A stretch of DNA of 64,000 bases from an uncultured Oscillospiraceae bacterium (GCA_934589705.1 CAKTOH010000009.1:8754-72753), one strand, 5' to 3'. Shown: positions 1 to 8,036, numbered from the stretch's first letter. The notes: generated by a model from the sequence alone, not told the origin. Program-made: numbers and translations.

Positions 1-1662
1 CCCACTCCGGATTTCCACCGTCGGGATGCCGGGCTTTTCCGCCAAGGCCGCTGCGGCGTTGACGATGCCCGCCCCCAGGTCGCTGTCGCCCTTGGTGGCC
101 GTAGCTTTCAGCCGGGCAGTGATCTGGGCGGGGGTGGCATCGGGGTGGACACTCTTGTACAGGGCGGCGACTCCCGCCACCACCGGGGAAGCCATGGAGG
201 TTCCGCTTTTGGGGCAATAGCTGCCGCTTTTATAGGTTGACCAGATGTCCGCCCCCGGAGCGGCCACATCTCCCCAGGTGCCGTAGCTGGAGCCGGAGGC
301 CCGATTGTTGGTGCGGTCTACGGAGACCACGCCGATGACGTTGTCGTAGCCTGCCGGGTAGTTCAGGCAGTTGGTGCCGTCGTTGCCCATAGCCGCCACC
401 ACGGTAACACCGGCTTCCGTGGCTTCGTTGATGGCCTTCTGGAAGACCGCACTGTAGGCCGGGCCGCCAAGGCTGATATTTACAATTTGCGCGCCGGCTT
501 TGACGGCAGCTTGCAGTCCGCAAATCAGCTTTGCGTCAGTGCTGCTGCCCTTATCGTTCGTGATCCGCAGGCTGAGCAGCTTTACCCCCGGAGCGATGCC
601 CGCGCCGCCCTTGCCGTTGCCCATGGCCGCGCCGATGATGCCCGCCACATGGGTGCCGTGACCCTTGGCATCGTCCAGTCCCAGAGAGGCATTTTTGTAG
701 AATACCTCTATCCGCGTCACATTCGGCAAATCCTCATGATTTGCCATTACGCCGCTGTCCAGAATGGCCACCGTCACCCCCTTGCCGGTGGTGACGCCCC
801 AGGCGGCGTAGCTGTCCACGGTGTCGTGCATGTACTGATAGCTTCCGGAAGCGGGGTTCTTAAGAAGGGTATCCGGGTCAGCGGTGTTGTCCAGCCAGCT
901 CCGCCAGGTCTGGGTCTGGGGAATGTCGTCGGAGAACAGGGCAAGGCCAGGCTCTTCCGTCCCTTCTCCCTCGTCAGGCGGCAGCACAGCAATGTGATTG
1001 GGATAGGCCGCCGGGAGCCGGTCGGACTCCTGGGCGGCGGTCAGCGCCTCCACCACGGAAACGCCGTTCAGCTTCAGCGTGGCAAGGCCATCCTGCCAGG
1101 AAAGCAGCTCCGCCGAGAAAGCCTCAGCGTAAACCTGGGCGGTTTCCTCGGTATCTGCCCACGCCAGAAGGATGCCCGACTCATACTGCGTCCCTTCCGT
1201 CAGGGATGCGGTCTGCTGGGCCACCTGATGGGAAATCATGTCCTCCTTATCCGCCAGCTCTTCCTCGCTGAGGACATAATCCTCCGGAAGACCTGCCAGG
1301 CCATAGGGAAGCGCCTCCGGCTCGGTTTCGGCGGTGGTCTCCGGAACCGTCTCCCCGGTAGTCTCCGGAACTGTCTCCCCCATCGTCTCAGCAGCGGTCT
1401 CCCCGGTGGGTTCGGGAACCGATTCCTCCGTAGCTGCCGGGGCGGTCTCCGGCCTAATCTCCGGGACGGATTCCTCGGTACTCCCGGTCGTTTCCGGAGC
1501 CGCCGTCTCTGACGTAGTTTCCGGAATCTGGGCGGTTTCCACAGGCTCGGTGCAGACGGCGGTGGTCTCCATCGGCTCCTCCGCCAGCGCGGTCTGGGGC
1601 AGTGTGCCCATCGTCAGCACCGCCGCCAACAGGATGGCAATGATCCGCTTTCCATATTTCAT
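1..1662 (-). CDS. Secreted subtilisin-like serine protease (S8 family), 3' end outside window
   Basis: The frame stays open from the ATG at 1662 to the left edge (554 codons seen), so the C-terminus is missing. It begins with a signal peptide (MKYGKR, a hydrophobic stretch, then ALAEEP at about residue 28), followed by a Thr/Glu/Pro-rich linker (about 30-105) built of ETTGETVPETT-like repeats, then an inhibitor-like prodomain and an S8 catalytic domain. The catalytic triad is intact: Asp302 in VAILDSG, His335 in GHGTHVAG and Ser489 in GTSMASP. The start follows an AGGGGGAG ribosome site. As an exported protease with an unstructured linker it probably acts outside the cell or at the wall. The same type of T/E-rich linker appears in the C39/SleB protein at 41263-42606. 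Substrate unknown. Confidence 0.93.
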   Translation of the reverse strand, partial: MKYGKRIIAILLAAVLTMGTLPQTALAEEPMETTAVCTEPVETAQIPETTSETAAPETTGSTEESVPEIRPETAPAATEESVPEPTGETAAETMGETVPETTGETVPETTAETEPEALPYGLAGLPEDYVLSEEELADKEDMISHQVAQQTASLTEGTQYESGILLAWADTEETAQVYAEAFSAELLSWQDGLATLKLNGVSVVEALTAAQESDRLPAAYPNHIAVLPPDEGEGTEEPGLALFSDDIPQTQTWRSWLDNTADPDTLLKNPASGSYQYMHDTVDSYAAWGVTTGKGVTVAILDSGVMANHEDLPNVTRIEVFYKNASLGLDDAKGHGTHVAGIIGAAMGNGKGGAGIAPGVKLLSLRITNDKGSSTDAKLICGLQAAVKAGAQIVNISLGGPAYSAVFQKAINEATEAGVTVVAAMGNDGTNCLNYPAGYDNVIGVVSVDRTNNRASGSSYGTWGDVAAPGADIWSTYKSGSYCPKSGTSMASPVVAGVAALYKSVHPDATPAQITARLKATATKGDSDLGAGIVNAAAALAEKPGIPTVEIRSG

Positions 1663-1681
1663 CGGGAATGCTCCCCCTTTC

Positions 1682-2227
1682 TTAATTTCCGTCGGTAAAC
1701 AGCAGCAGCGATACCCAGGTCACCACATTGGAGCCGTACTGGAATTCCAGTCCGTTTTCCTCCAGAGTGGGAATGATGTTGATACCCTGGCTTTCCACGC
1801 AGGGGTGCATCTTCTCCGGGTGACGGCAGGGCTTGTTGTCCAGGTAGGCGCACCGCTTGCAGATGGCGCAGGCCTCGGTGGAAAGAATGTAGGGCTCCGC
1901 TCCCAGGGAACGAAGAATGTCCCCCACCTGATCGGTCAGGGTCTCGTGGTCTGCCCGGGTAGCCAGGGTCGCCTGCAAATCGCTGATATCCGCCACCTCG
2001 GTGATGGTGGAGATCAGCAGGCACTTGTTATAACTCAGACACTTTGCCTTGCATTCTTCCACCGTGCCCACCCCCGGCGGGCAGGCCCAGGTGGTGCCGT
2101 ACATGGCGCATTCGTGCTGACAGATCCAGCGCACCCGGTCGGAAAACTCCAAGCCCTTTGGGTCTACCCAGGCGTAGATGTACAGGGGCAGCTCGGAAAG
2201 GGCCCCTTCCAGCTTTTCGTAGTTCAC
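1682..2227 (-). CDS. DUF2284 cysteine-rich putative metal-binding protein
   Basis: This 181-residue protein has no signal peptide or membrane segment. Its cysteines are clustered: CQHEC near residue 36, CPP near 49, CKAKC near 60, CAICKRCAY near 119-126 and CRHP...HPC near 133-142. The order CPP then CxxCxxCAY then CRHP is the signature I associate with DUF2284 (predicted metal-binding, possibly Fe-S), a family common in anaerobes without an assigned reaction. Its ATG overlaps the stop of the upstream tyrosine phosphatase by 4 bases (ATGA), so the two are translationally coupled. The family call rests on the cysteine pattern; the function is unknown. Confidence 0.75.
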   Translation of the reverse strand: MNYEKLEGALSELPLYIYAWVDPKGLEFSDRVRWICQHECAMYGTTWACPPGVGTVEECKAKCLSYNKCLLISTITEVADISDLQATLATRADHETLTDQVGDILRSLGAEPYILSTEACAICKRCAYLDNKPCRHPEKMHPCVESQGINIIPTLEENGLEFQYGSNVVTWVSLLLFTDGN

Positions 2228-2655
2228 GGAAATTCCTCCAAAATCTTCTTGCAGCCTTCCACCAGATCCCGGTAGGTGGTCTCGAAATCCCCGGTGTACC
2301 AGGGGTCGGCCACATCCCGGGACAGGAGCGGACGGATTTTTTCCGGGTCATGGGGCAGCAGCCTCTCTAGGTATCGGGCGTTGCTGCGATCCATGTAGTA
2401 AATCCGGTCGAAGTGCCGGTAGTCCTCCATGGTCACCTGCCGGGAGCGGTGGCCGCCCCAGGGAACGCCCTGGCGTTCCAACTCCCGCCGGGCAGGGGGA
2501 TACAGGCCGTTTCCGATTTCCTCCCGGCTCACCGCCGCGGAGTCGATCTCAAAGTCCGCCGCCCGTCCGGCCCGGCAGACCATGTCCTGCAAAATGTACT
2601 GCCCCATGGGACTGCGGCAGATATTCCCGTGGCAGATAAATAAGATTTTTATCAT
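2224..2655 (-). CDS. Low-molecular-weight protein-tyrosine phosphatase
   Basis: The 143-residue protein starts MIKILFICHGNICRS, which carries the LMW-PTP phosphate loop CX5R(S): nucleophile Cys8, Arg14 and Ser15. The general-acid motif DP is at Asp117-Pro118 in DVADPWY. The length matches the family (about 140-160 residues). It should hydrolyse phosphotyrosine or related phospho-substrates in the cytoplasm; the physiological substrate cannot be read from sequence. It is the first gene of a two-gene unit with the DUF2284 protein (4-base overlap). No tyrosine kinase or capsule gene lies nearby to suggest a role in polysaccharide control. Confidence 0.92.
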   Translation of the reverse strand: MIKILFICHGNICRSPMGQYILQDMVCRAGRAADFEIDSAAVSREEIGNGLYPPARRELERQGVPWGGHRSRQVTMEDYRHFDRIYYMDRSNARYLERLLPHDPEKIRPLLSRDVADPWYTGDFETTYRDLVEGCKKILEEFP

Positions 2656-2736
2656 TGTTTTATTCCTTTTATATTGCTTTATAAGTCAAAAAGTTTCGCT
2701 TTTCAGAATTTCGTTGGCGGATAACCCGTTATATTT

Positions 2737-2965
2737 CTACACTTTTTTGTCCAGAAGCAGGAAGCCGCTATACCCATCCACACAGTAGTCAATGTCCGGC
2801 TTCTTTCGATTCGCAATAATACGTTGCAGAGCATCCCGAGGGCACCCTGCTTCAGGCTGATATAGCGCTCCAGCAATTCAATTACGGTAATCCCGCCATC
2901 GTTGCAGCCGGCTCCCGCATTTTCAGTGCTGTTGATTTCTTTCTCTTTGCGGACATTGTCAAACT
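2737..2965 (-). pseudogene. Remnant of a Tn916-type tyrosine integrase (internally deleted)
   Basis: Translation of the minus strand gives two joined pieces. The first reads RKEKEINST, then GITVIELLERYISLKQG, which resembles the arm/core-binding region of Tn916-family integrases (VxELxxxYxxLKxG). The second, in another frame, reads LQRIIANRKKPDIDY then DGYSGFLLLDKK, which resembles a segment of the catalytic half of those integrases (IDGYTGFLYLDKNG). The central part and the C-terminal HxxR...Y region are missing and the frame is broken. The pieces lie just downstream of an excisionase-like remnant, in the xis-int order expected. Recognised from memory of the family; clearly non-functional. 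Confidence 0.65.
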
Positions 2966-3047
2966 CCTTTCCGCTGTGGAAAGAGCCTGAATTGACAGGG
3001 TTATTTTATCATATCCAGACCCCATTTTCCACAGCAAAATATAAAAA

Positions 3048-3215
3048 TCAAACGGAAAATGCCGTTTCCAGATACCGTTCAAAGGCCCGGCGCTTTATCA
3101 GCCGTTTGGAGCCAATCCACAAAACATACGGACAATTATCATTACTGGTCAAATCCCGCAGCTTGTTAATGCCGATGCCAAAATAGGCTGCCGCGGCAGG
3201 CGAACAGAATCTGGA
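3048..3215 (-). pseudogene. Remnant of a Tn916-type excisionase (xis)
   Basis: The minus strand encodes an AAAYFGIGINKLRDL segment, then NCPYVLWIGSKRLIKRRAF, then ERYLETAFSV and a stop at 3048. The winged-helix pattern AAxYFxIGxNKxRDL...KRxIKRxxFExYL matches small excisionases that precede Tn916-type integrases. The nearest ATG (3217-3219) with a GGAG box is in a different frame, so the N-terminus is lost or shifted. It ends about 80 bases before the integrase remnant. Together they mark the site of a decayed integrative element. Confidence 0.65.
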
Positions 3216-3367
3216 ACATTGGGAAGCTCCTCTGTATTTCTGAATTTTTTCTAAGGCCCGTGGTTGGAGCCTGGTCTTCTATAAGATTACTCTATCGCAG
3301 GCAGGCACGGTTTCCACCAAAAATATTATCGAAGCGCCGATTTCTTCGGGTCTTGCCGACAGAGACG

Positions 3368-3397
3368 AACCGGGCTGCTGAAAACAGCAGCCCGGTT
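3368..3397 (-). terminator. Hairpin terminator downstream of the zinc-ribbon gene
   Basis: Perfect 13-bp stem AACCGGGCTGCTG / CAGCAGCCCGGTT with an AAAA loop, 25 bases past the stop at 3422. The T-tract is weak on the minus strand. Confidence 0.6.
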
Positions 3398-3421
3398 ATC
3401 ATTTTCTTGCAATTTAACCGC

Positions 3422-3661
3422 TTATTCGGGAAAATTCTCCTGTTTCCAGGTCAGGAAAGCCTCAGTCGGGTTCTTGGCCCGCTTCCGGAGCTGAAGCTGA
3501 TGGATTCCGTAGAGCTCCCTTTCCCCGCTGGCCTGGTCGGATTTCAGCCGCTCCACCACATCCCAGCAGTCTGGGCAGAAACGGATTTTCTGCGCGCCTT
3601 CCACTTCCGAATAGAATATTTCGAACAGTTTTTTCTTTCCGCCGCAGCAGTCGCAGATCAT
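3422..3661 (-). CDS. Small CxxC zinc-ribbon-like protein, unknown function
   Basis: The 79-residue protein starts MICDCCGGKKKLFEIF. A CDCCGGK knuckle at residues 3-9 and a CPDC knuckle near residue 30 look like a four-cysteine zinc site; the rest is basic and polar. The chosen start follows a GGAAGGGG ribosome site; longer open reading upstream runs into the terminator at 3741-3768, so an earlier start is unlikely. It lies alone between two hairpin terminators. I do not recognise a named family; it could be a small nucleic-acid-binding or regulatory protein, but nothing here proves it. Confidence 0.7.
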   Translation of the reverse strand: MICDCCGGKKKLFEIFYSEVEGAQKIRFCPDCWDVVERLKSDQASGERELYGIHQLQLRKRAKNPTEAFLTWKQENFPE

Positions 3662-3740
3662 AAAAGCACCCCTTCCGGAAATTGGTATTTTTATCCTACC
3701 ACACTCCCGGCAAAAATGCAACATTTCACCCCGGAAAAGG

Positions 3741-3768
3741 GAAAAACAGCACCCGGAAATGGGTGCTG
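3741..3768 (-). terminator. Rho-independent terminator after the anti-sigma-like gene
   Basis: Stem CAGCACCC / GGGTGCTG with a 6-base loop (3747-3768); on the minus strand the stem is followed by TTTTT. It lies 11 bases past the stop at 3780. Confidence 0.85.
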
Positions 3769-3779
3769 CTTTCAGATGC

Positions 3780-4379
3780 TTATCCAAAATTTTCTTCCAG
3801 GAACGTCTGGAAGCCGTCCTGAGACAGGGGCGTGGTCAGGGAAATGGAATAGGCATAGCGGCCATCCGTCCACACTGCCAGGGTAAAGCCCCCGTCCGTA
3901 CCTTTCAGGGTCACGGAATTTTCACCGACTTTTGCCGTTTCCTCCCGGTCGTACACATTGCAGTCTCCGGAATTGTCCTCGGTACCCTGGGATTTCCGGT
4001 AGCACAGGGACTCGCTTCCGCCGAAATACTGGATTTCCGCCAGGTTTTCCCAATAGGACACATATTCCGTCCGCTCCACCGGGAAGGGAATGCCGGTCAG
4101 CTCCGCCAGAGGAATATGGGTTTTCGCGGACAGCTCGTCAATGGAAGCCGCCTCCTCAATCTGGGGAATGGCCATCACGTCCGGCTCTGGCTCCTGAACG
4201 TCTCTGGGCTGCCAGATAAGCCATCCGCACAGGACGATGGCAAGACAGGCCGCCAGCGCCGTCAGCTGCCCCATGAGTCGCTTCCGCTTCTGAATTCTGG
4301 CCGCTTTCACGTTCCGGAGCACCCGCTGACGCATTTCCGGGGTCACCGTGACCCGATTCATGATTTCCTCATACTTCAA
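3780..4379 (-). CDS. Membrane anti-sigma-factor-like protein with DUF4367-like C-terminal domain
   Basis: The 199-residue protein has a cytoplasmic N-terminus (about 1-35), one transmembrane helix (about 36-56, LTALAACLAIVLCGWLIW) and an outside domain. Its start overlaps the end of the upstream ECF sigma factor gene by 11 bases, the usual arrangement for a sigma/anti-sigma pair, so it probably holds the sigma factor at the membrane. The C-terminal part (SGD.N.Y then VTLKG then WTDGRYAYSISL) is clearly homologous to the C-terminus of the lipoprotein at 5195-5779, and resembles domains seen in anti-sigma-like DUF4367 proteins. A canonical zinc anti-sigma HxxxCxxC motif is absent. The role is inferred from context. 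Confidence 0.75.
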   Translation of the reverse strand: MKYEEIMNRVTVTPEMRQRVLRNVKAARIQKRKRLMGQLTALAACLAIVLCGWLIWQPRDVQEPEPDVMAIPQIEEAASIDELSAKTHIPLAELTGIPFPVERTEYVSYWENLAEIQYFGGSESLCYRKSQGTEDNSGDCNVYDREETAKVGENSVTLKGTDGGFTLAVWTDGRYAYSISLTTPLSQDGFQTFLEENFG

Positions 4380-4962
4380 AGTCGTAGGCCTCCTTCAGCA
4401 CAGATTTCAGCTTTTCCCGCCCCCGGCGCAGGTCGGAGCGGATGGTGGAGGGGTTGCGGCTCAGAATTTGAGCCATTTCCTCGGTGGAATAGCCCTCGTA
4501 ATAGTGCAGGTGGATAACCTCCCGATACTGGGTTGGCAGCTGCTTTACCGCCTCCCAGACGAAGGACAGGTCTTCCCGCCCCTCCGCCGCCAGGCTCTCG
4601 TCCAGCTCGTCGCAATCCCGGAGGGCGTTGTATTCGATCCGGTTCTTGCTCAGATTGGCCGCCACCTTCAAAAGCCAGGCCTTTTTGTGCTCCTCGCTGT
4701 CAAAAGTCGGAGCGGCGGTGAGCAGCTTCAGAAGGGTGTCCTGCAAAATTTCCTCCGCGTCCGCCATGTTGTGCAGATAGCTGTAAGCACAGCGCAAAAT
4801 GGCATTGCCATAGGTATTTAGGGCTTCCGCCGCCATCTGGTCGGTTCGGCTGCTTATCTGTATTTCCGTCTTCGGCAGCAGGCGGGCGGCAAGGTGGACA
4901 AATTCCCGGAGCGTCTGCCATAGCCGCCACCCAAAAGACATCGAGATTGGAACTGCTTCCAT
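4369..4962 (-). CDS. ECF-type RNA polymerase sigma factor
   Basis: This 197-residue protein has sigma region 2 at about 45-110 (YGNAILRCAYSYL, then ADAEEILQDTLLKLL) and region 4 at about 135-190 (LPTQYREVIHLHYYEGYS, then EEMAQILSRNPSTIRSDLRRGREKL). The start at 4962 follows AAAGGAG with good spacing; it gives an N-terminal extension of about 40 residues before region 2, and a Met near residue 43 is an alternative without a clear ribosome site. It is the first gene of a two-gene operon with the anti-sigma-like membrane protein. The upstream region is unusually rich in perfect inverted repeats. The regulon is unknown; the lipoprotein at 5195-5779 is an obvious candidate member. Confidence 0.9.
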   Translation of the reverse strand: MEAVPISMSFGWRLWQTLREFVHLAARLLPKTEIQISSRTDQMAAEALNTYGNAILRCAYSYLHNMADAEEILQDTLLKLLTAAPTFDSEEHKKAWLLKVAANLSKNRIEYNALRDCDELDESLAAEGREDLSFVWEAVKQLPTQYREVIHLHYYEGYSTEEMAQILSRNPSTIRSDLRRGREKLKSVLKEAYDFEV

Positions 4963-4985
4963 TTTTTCGGCTCCTTTTCATACTG

Positions 4986-5143
4986 CTTTCTGATTAAAAT
5001 CTTGATTTTAATCAGAAAGGCAACACCTCACGGCGTTGCCCGTTTTGTGATTTATAAGGAAAGAAATCACAAAACAAGTCTCATATGAATTCCATGCCCT
5101 TCAGGCAATTAAAATCTTTTCTAAAGATTTTAATTGGAATTCA
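4986..5143. repeat. Cluster of four consecutive perfect inverted repeats
   Basis: Between the sigma factor start and the lipoprotein stop lie: (1) a 16-bp perfect repeat CTTTCTGATTAAAATC with a 2-base loop (4986-5019); (2) GGCAAC / GTTGCC (5019-5040); (3) GTTTTGTGATTT / AAATCACAAAAC (5042-5075); (4) CAATTAAAATCTTT / AAAGATTTTAATTG (5106-5136) enclosed by TGAATTCC / GGAATTCA (5086-5143). The region is AT-rich against GC-rich neighbours. It could be a mobile hairpin element, a structured RNA or a set of operators; no coding frame is evident. Confidence 0.8.
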
Positions 5144-5194
5144 GTATCAAATCTAACCTGAGTATATCCCGTTTTTCCTCTCTTGGCAAGGGGT

Positions 5195-5779
5195 TCAGGA
5201 CAGGCTCTGAACGAAGGTGCTCAACTGCTCGGCGGTCATGCCCACGGTGGACATGATGGAATAGGCATAGGTACCGTCCGTCCAGGTGGCGTTGGACACC
5301 AGGCCGTCGTTTCCCTTGCAGGTCACGGTCTTGCCGTCCACGGTCTGGGTCTCGGTGACGGCGTAGTCGTTGTAGTCGCCGCTGATGTCATCGGTGCCCA
5401 CGCCCTTGCGCAGGCAAATTTCCGCGCCGTCCTCATCGTTGAAGATCACTTCCGCAATCTCGTTTTCAATGGCCCCAATGTACTTCTCTGGGTAGCCCTC
5501 CAGGGCATCCGGCGCAATGAAGGAGAAGCCTGCCAGCTTGCCGGCCTCCTCCAGGTTGGTGCAGTCCGTCCAGGGGTTGGGAATCTGGACGGTTTCGCCG
5601 TCATCCGCAGGGCCCCAGGTCTTGGGGTCGCTGCCGGGAATCACCGTGTCGTCTGCGGTATAGGAGGCATTTCCGTCATTGGTGGTGGGGGCAGGGGTTT
5701 CTCCGTTCTTTCCGCCGCAGGCCGCCATGGACAGCAGCACCAGAAGCAAACACACAACACAAACAATCAGCTTTTTCAT
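5195..5779 (-). CDS. Lipoprotein with anti-sigma-like C-terminal domain
   Basis: The 194-residue protein starts MKKLIVCVVC with a lipobox LSMAAC, so Cys21 should be lipidated and the protein anchored outside the membrane. A short Thr/Asn-rich linker follows (about 22-50). The remainder ends with SGDYNDY, VTCKGNDG and WTDGTYAYSI, which parallels the extracytoplasmic part of the anti-sigma-like protein at 3780-4379. The ATG at 5779 follows AAAGGAATG; longer readings upstream lack a ribosome site. It lies just upstream of the sigma/anti-sigma operon in the same orientation, separated by the hairpin cluster. A role as a surface sensor or decoy partner in the same signalling system is inference. 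Confidence 0.85.
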   Translation of the reverse strand: MKKLIVCVVCLLLVLLSMAACGGKNGETPAPTTNDGNASYTADDTVIPGSDPKTWGPADDGETVQIPNPWTDCTNLEEAGKLAGFSFIAPDALEGYPEKYIGAIENEIAEVIFNDEDGAEICLRKGVGTDDISGDYNDYAVTETQTVDGKTVTCKGNDGLVSNATWTDGTYAYSIMSTVGMTAEQLSTFVQSLS

Positions 5780-5978
5780 AATCAATACATTCCTTTCATT
5801 TTCCGGCATCCTTGCCGTTCTATCCTGGATACAGCCGGGGAAGGGAAAATGTTGCAGCCTCGAAAAATTTTTTGATTTTCTCACTTCCCGTTTAGGGAAG
5901 ATATATCATATAAACACGCCGGAAAAAGGATCAGGATATGGAGCTCCCAGTGGTTTTGCCCATACCAAAATAGGTTAG

Positions 5979-6010
5979 CCTCCGTCTTCGGTAAAAACCG
6001 AGGACGGAGG
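5979..6010 (-). terminator. Hairpin terminator after the small membrane protein gene
   Basis: Strong 14-bp stem CCTCCGTCTTCGGT / ACCGAGGACGGAGG (one mismatch) with an AAAA loop, 10 bases past the stop at 6020. The rest of 5780-5978 shows nothing I can name. Confidence 0.75.
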
Positions 6011-6019
6011 CCTTCCTGA

Positions 6020-6253
6020 TTACCATTTATACTTCTGTTCCAGAACCACGGAAATGGCATAGAGCAGTCCCGCGATGACGAACTGACCCAGGGTGGCCAG
6101 GTCTCCCGGAGTATTTCCGGTCAGCTGGGTCAGAAGCAGACACAGCACCAGAATCCAGGCAGCCCACCGGATCGCCGTGACCGCCTTCCGCTTCAGCCCC
6201 CTGCCGGAATCCGATTTCGGAACCGGCTGGGTTTTTTTCTTTTTCTTCGACAT
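6020..6253 (-). CDS. Small two-helix membrane protein, unknown function
   Basis: The 77-residue protein has a very basic N-terminus (MSKKKKKTQ), then two hydrophobic helices at about 28-44 (WAAWILVLCLLLTQL) and 52-70 (LATLGQFVIAGLLYAISVV), so it is probably a membrane hairpin with the lysines inside. The ATG at 6253 follows AAGGAG; a GTG two codons upstream is less likely. It starts only 10 bases after the MATE transporter stop, so it is probably the last gene of that unit and is followed by a strong hairpin. No family recognised. Confidence 0.7.
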   Translation of the reverse strand: MSKKKKKTQPVPKSDSGRGLKRKAVTAIRWAAWILVLCLLLTQLTGNTPGDLATLGQFVIAGLLYAISVVLEQKYKW

Positions 6254-6262
6254 AAGCACTCC

Positions 6263-7648
6263 TTATGACTGCGTTGGCTTTTCCACCGCTTCCTCCGCCT
6301 CCCGCAGACGCCGCAGGTTTGGCCGGAGGATGCAGATGCCAAGCAGGGTAGATAAAATATCCGAGCAGGGCTGGACGGCGATAAGCCCGTTCACCCCGAA
6401 GAGCCTGGGCAGAATCAGGATCAGGGGCAGCAGAAACAGCCCTTGACGGCCGCTGCCCACAATGGCCGCATCCTTATTTCTTCCAATGCCCTGGAGCATC
6501 ACGAAGCCCGTGGCGCACACGGGAAGCAGGGACAGGGTGGCCATGCTGGCTCTGAGGATTCGGGAGCCGTAAAAAATGACCTCCGGGTCGTCCTTCCGGA
6601 ACAGGCCGATGAGCTCCTCCGGGAACAGGAAGGCAACGGCAATCATCACAAGCAGTGCCGCTCCAACCTTAATACAATACCAGAAGCCCTGACGCACCCG
6701 GTGATACTGCTTCGCGCCGTAGTTATAGCTGCATACCGTCTGGTAGCCCTCGCCCAAGCCGAAGTAGATCTGCTGGCACATGTGCACCAGCCGGTTGACG
6801 ATGATAAAGGCGGCAATCACCGCGTCGCCATAGGGTCGGGCTGCCCGGTTCAGCAGCACCGAGGCCACGCTGGACAGGCCGTTTTTCAGCAGGCTGGAAA
6901 AGCCACCGCCGAAAATCTCCTTCAGGGTCTTCCAGGAGAACCGGAACCGATTCAGCCGGATGGGAATGCAGTCTCCCCGGGTGCACTGCCACAGCAGCAC
7001 GAAGAAGGTGACGATCTCGCCGATCATGGTGGCCGCGCCTGCCCCGGCAAAGCCCATGCCCAGGCCGAACATCAGCAGCGGATCCAGAAGGATATTCAGT
7101 ACCGCGCCGCTGGCAAGGCCGTACATGGATCGCTTGGCAAAGCCCTGGAAGCGCAGAATGCAGCTTAAAGAGGTTGCCGCCGCCTTGAAGGGCATGGAAA
7201 TGAGGATATACCTGGCGTAGATCACCGTGTAACCGCGCATACTGTCCGTAGCACCCAGCAGCTCCACCAATGGGTGGATGAAAATCAGACCCAGCGCCAT
7301 CAGCACGCTCAGCAGGCACAGTACGCTTACCAGACCCTGAGCCGCCGTCTGTTCCGCCTTCCGGATCTCCCGGCTGCCCAGCTGGCGGCCCATAAGCGTT
7401 CCCGTGCCCTTGCCGAACATAAGACCCAGAGCCAGATTCAGGGTCATGAGGGGATAGACGATCCCCACCGCTCCCGTGGCACTGGTGCCCAGGCGGCCTA
7501 CAAAATAGGTATCCGCCAGATTATACACGGAGGTAATCAGCAGGGAGATGACCGAGGGAATGGCCATCCGGAGAATCAGCGGCTCCACCGGGGATTCCAC
7601 CATCTCCCGATATTTTGCCGAACGCTCGCTTTCCTGTGACATCGTCAT
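6263..7648 (-). CDS. MATE-family multidrug/drug:cation antiporter
   Basis: This 461-residue polytopic protein has about twelve predicted membrane helices and the typical MATE N-terminus (PVEPLILRMAIPSVISLLITSVYNLADTYF-type, about residues 17-48) with the repeat-related LLKNGLSSVASVLLNRAA segment in the second half. Family members export cationic drugs or metabolites in exchange for sodium or protons. Length fits (440-470). The start lies directly after the stop of the VOC gene with almost no gap, so the two form one unit; the ribosome site is weak, in line with coupling. Substrate unknown. Confidence 0.93.
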   Translation of the reverse strand: MTMSQESERSAKYREMVESPVEPLILRMAIPSVISLLITSVYNLADTYFVGRLGTSATGAVGIVYPLMTLNLALGLMFGKGTGTLMGRQLGSREIRKAEQTAAQGLVSVLCLLSVLMALGLIFIHPLVELLGATDSMRGYTVIYARYILISMPFKAAATSLSCILRFQGFAKRSMYGLASGAVLNILLDPLLMFGLGMGFAGAGAATMIGEIVTFFVLLWQCTRGDCIPIRLNRFRFSWKTLKEIFGGGFSSLLKNGLSSVASVLLNRAARPYGDAVIAAFIIVNRLVHMCQQIYFGLGEGYQTVCSYNYGAKQYHRVRQGFWYCIKVGAALLVMIAVAFLFPEELIGLFRKDDPEVIFYGSRILRASMATLSLLPVCATGFVMLQGIGRNKDAAIVGSGRQGLFLLPLILILPRLFGVNGLIAVQPCSDILSTLLGICILRPNLRRLREAEEAVEKPTQS

Positions 7649-7996
7649 TTATTTGCGCAGAATGTGAATGGCGAAGCCGCCGAATTCTCCTGCCAGATAG
7701 ATATTCTTCAGCTTGCCGTCCTCCCGGTAGGCGGCGGTGTCCATATTGAAGGAGAAGCCCTTCTCCTTCAGCTCCTCCACGGCCGCCTCCAAATCCTCGG
7801 TCTGCATGGCGATATGACCGTGGGTGCCCAGGAAGGGCATATTCATGCACTCAAAGTAGTTTCCGGCGAACTCGGACTTGCCGCCGTGCCGGGATGTCAG
7901 GTTAAACAGAGTGCACAGGAGATTTGCCAGCTGGGTGGATTCCTCGTGGCTGTTGTTGTTGATGCCCACATGCACCAGCTCAAAGGTATTTTTCAT
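7649..7996 (-). CDS. VOC-fold (glyoxalase/dioxygenase-like) protein
   Basis: The 115-residue single-domain protein has the beta-alpha-beta-beta-beta pattern of the vicinal-oxygen-chelate fold: FELVHVGINNN at the start, GHIAMQTEDLEAAVEELKEKGF in the middle (about 60-81) and GFAIHILRK at the end. Possible metal ligands are His9, His60 and a late His or Glu. The family includes lyases, isomerases and resistance proteins; this sequence does not point to one. It is followed immediately by the MATE exporter, suggesting a linked stress or detoxification role (inference). Confidence 0.75.
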   Translation of the reverse strand: MKNTFELVHVGINNNSHEESTQLANLLCTLFNLTSRHGGKSEFAGNYFECMNMPFLGTHGHIAMQTEDLEAAVEELKEKGFSFNMDTAAYREDGKLKNIYLAGEFGGFAIHILRK

Positions 7997-8036
7997 AGTT
8001 CTCGATTTTTCCTTTCAGAGTTTCCCAAATAAACAC

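Noticed and set aside
2882..3082. 66-codon minus-strand frame across the excisionase/integrase junction
   Set aside because: It reads through the xis remnant in the wrong frame; the homology lies in other frames.
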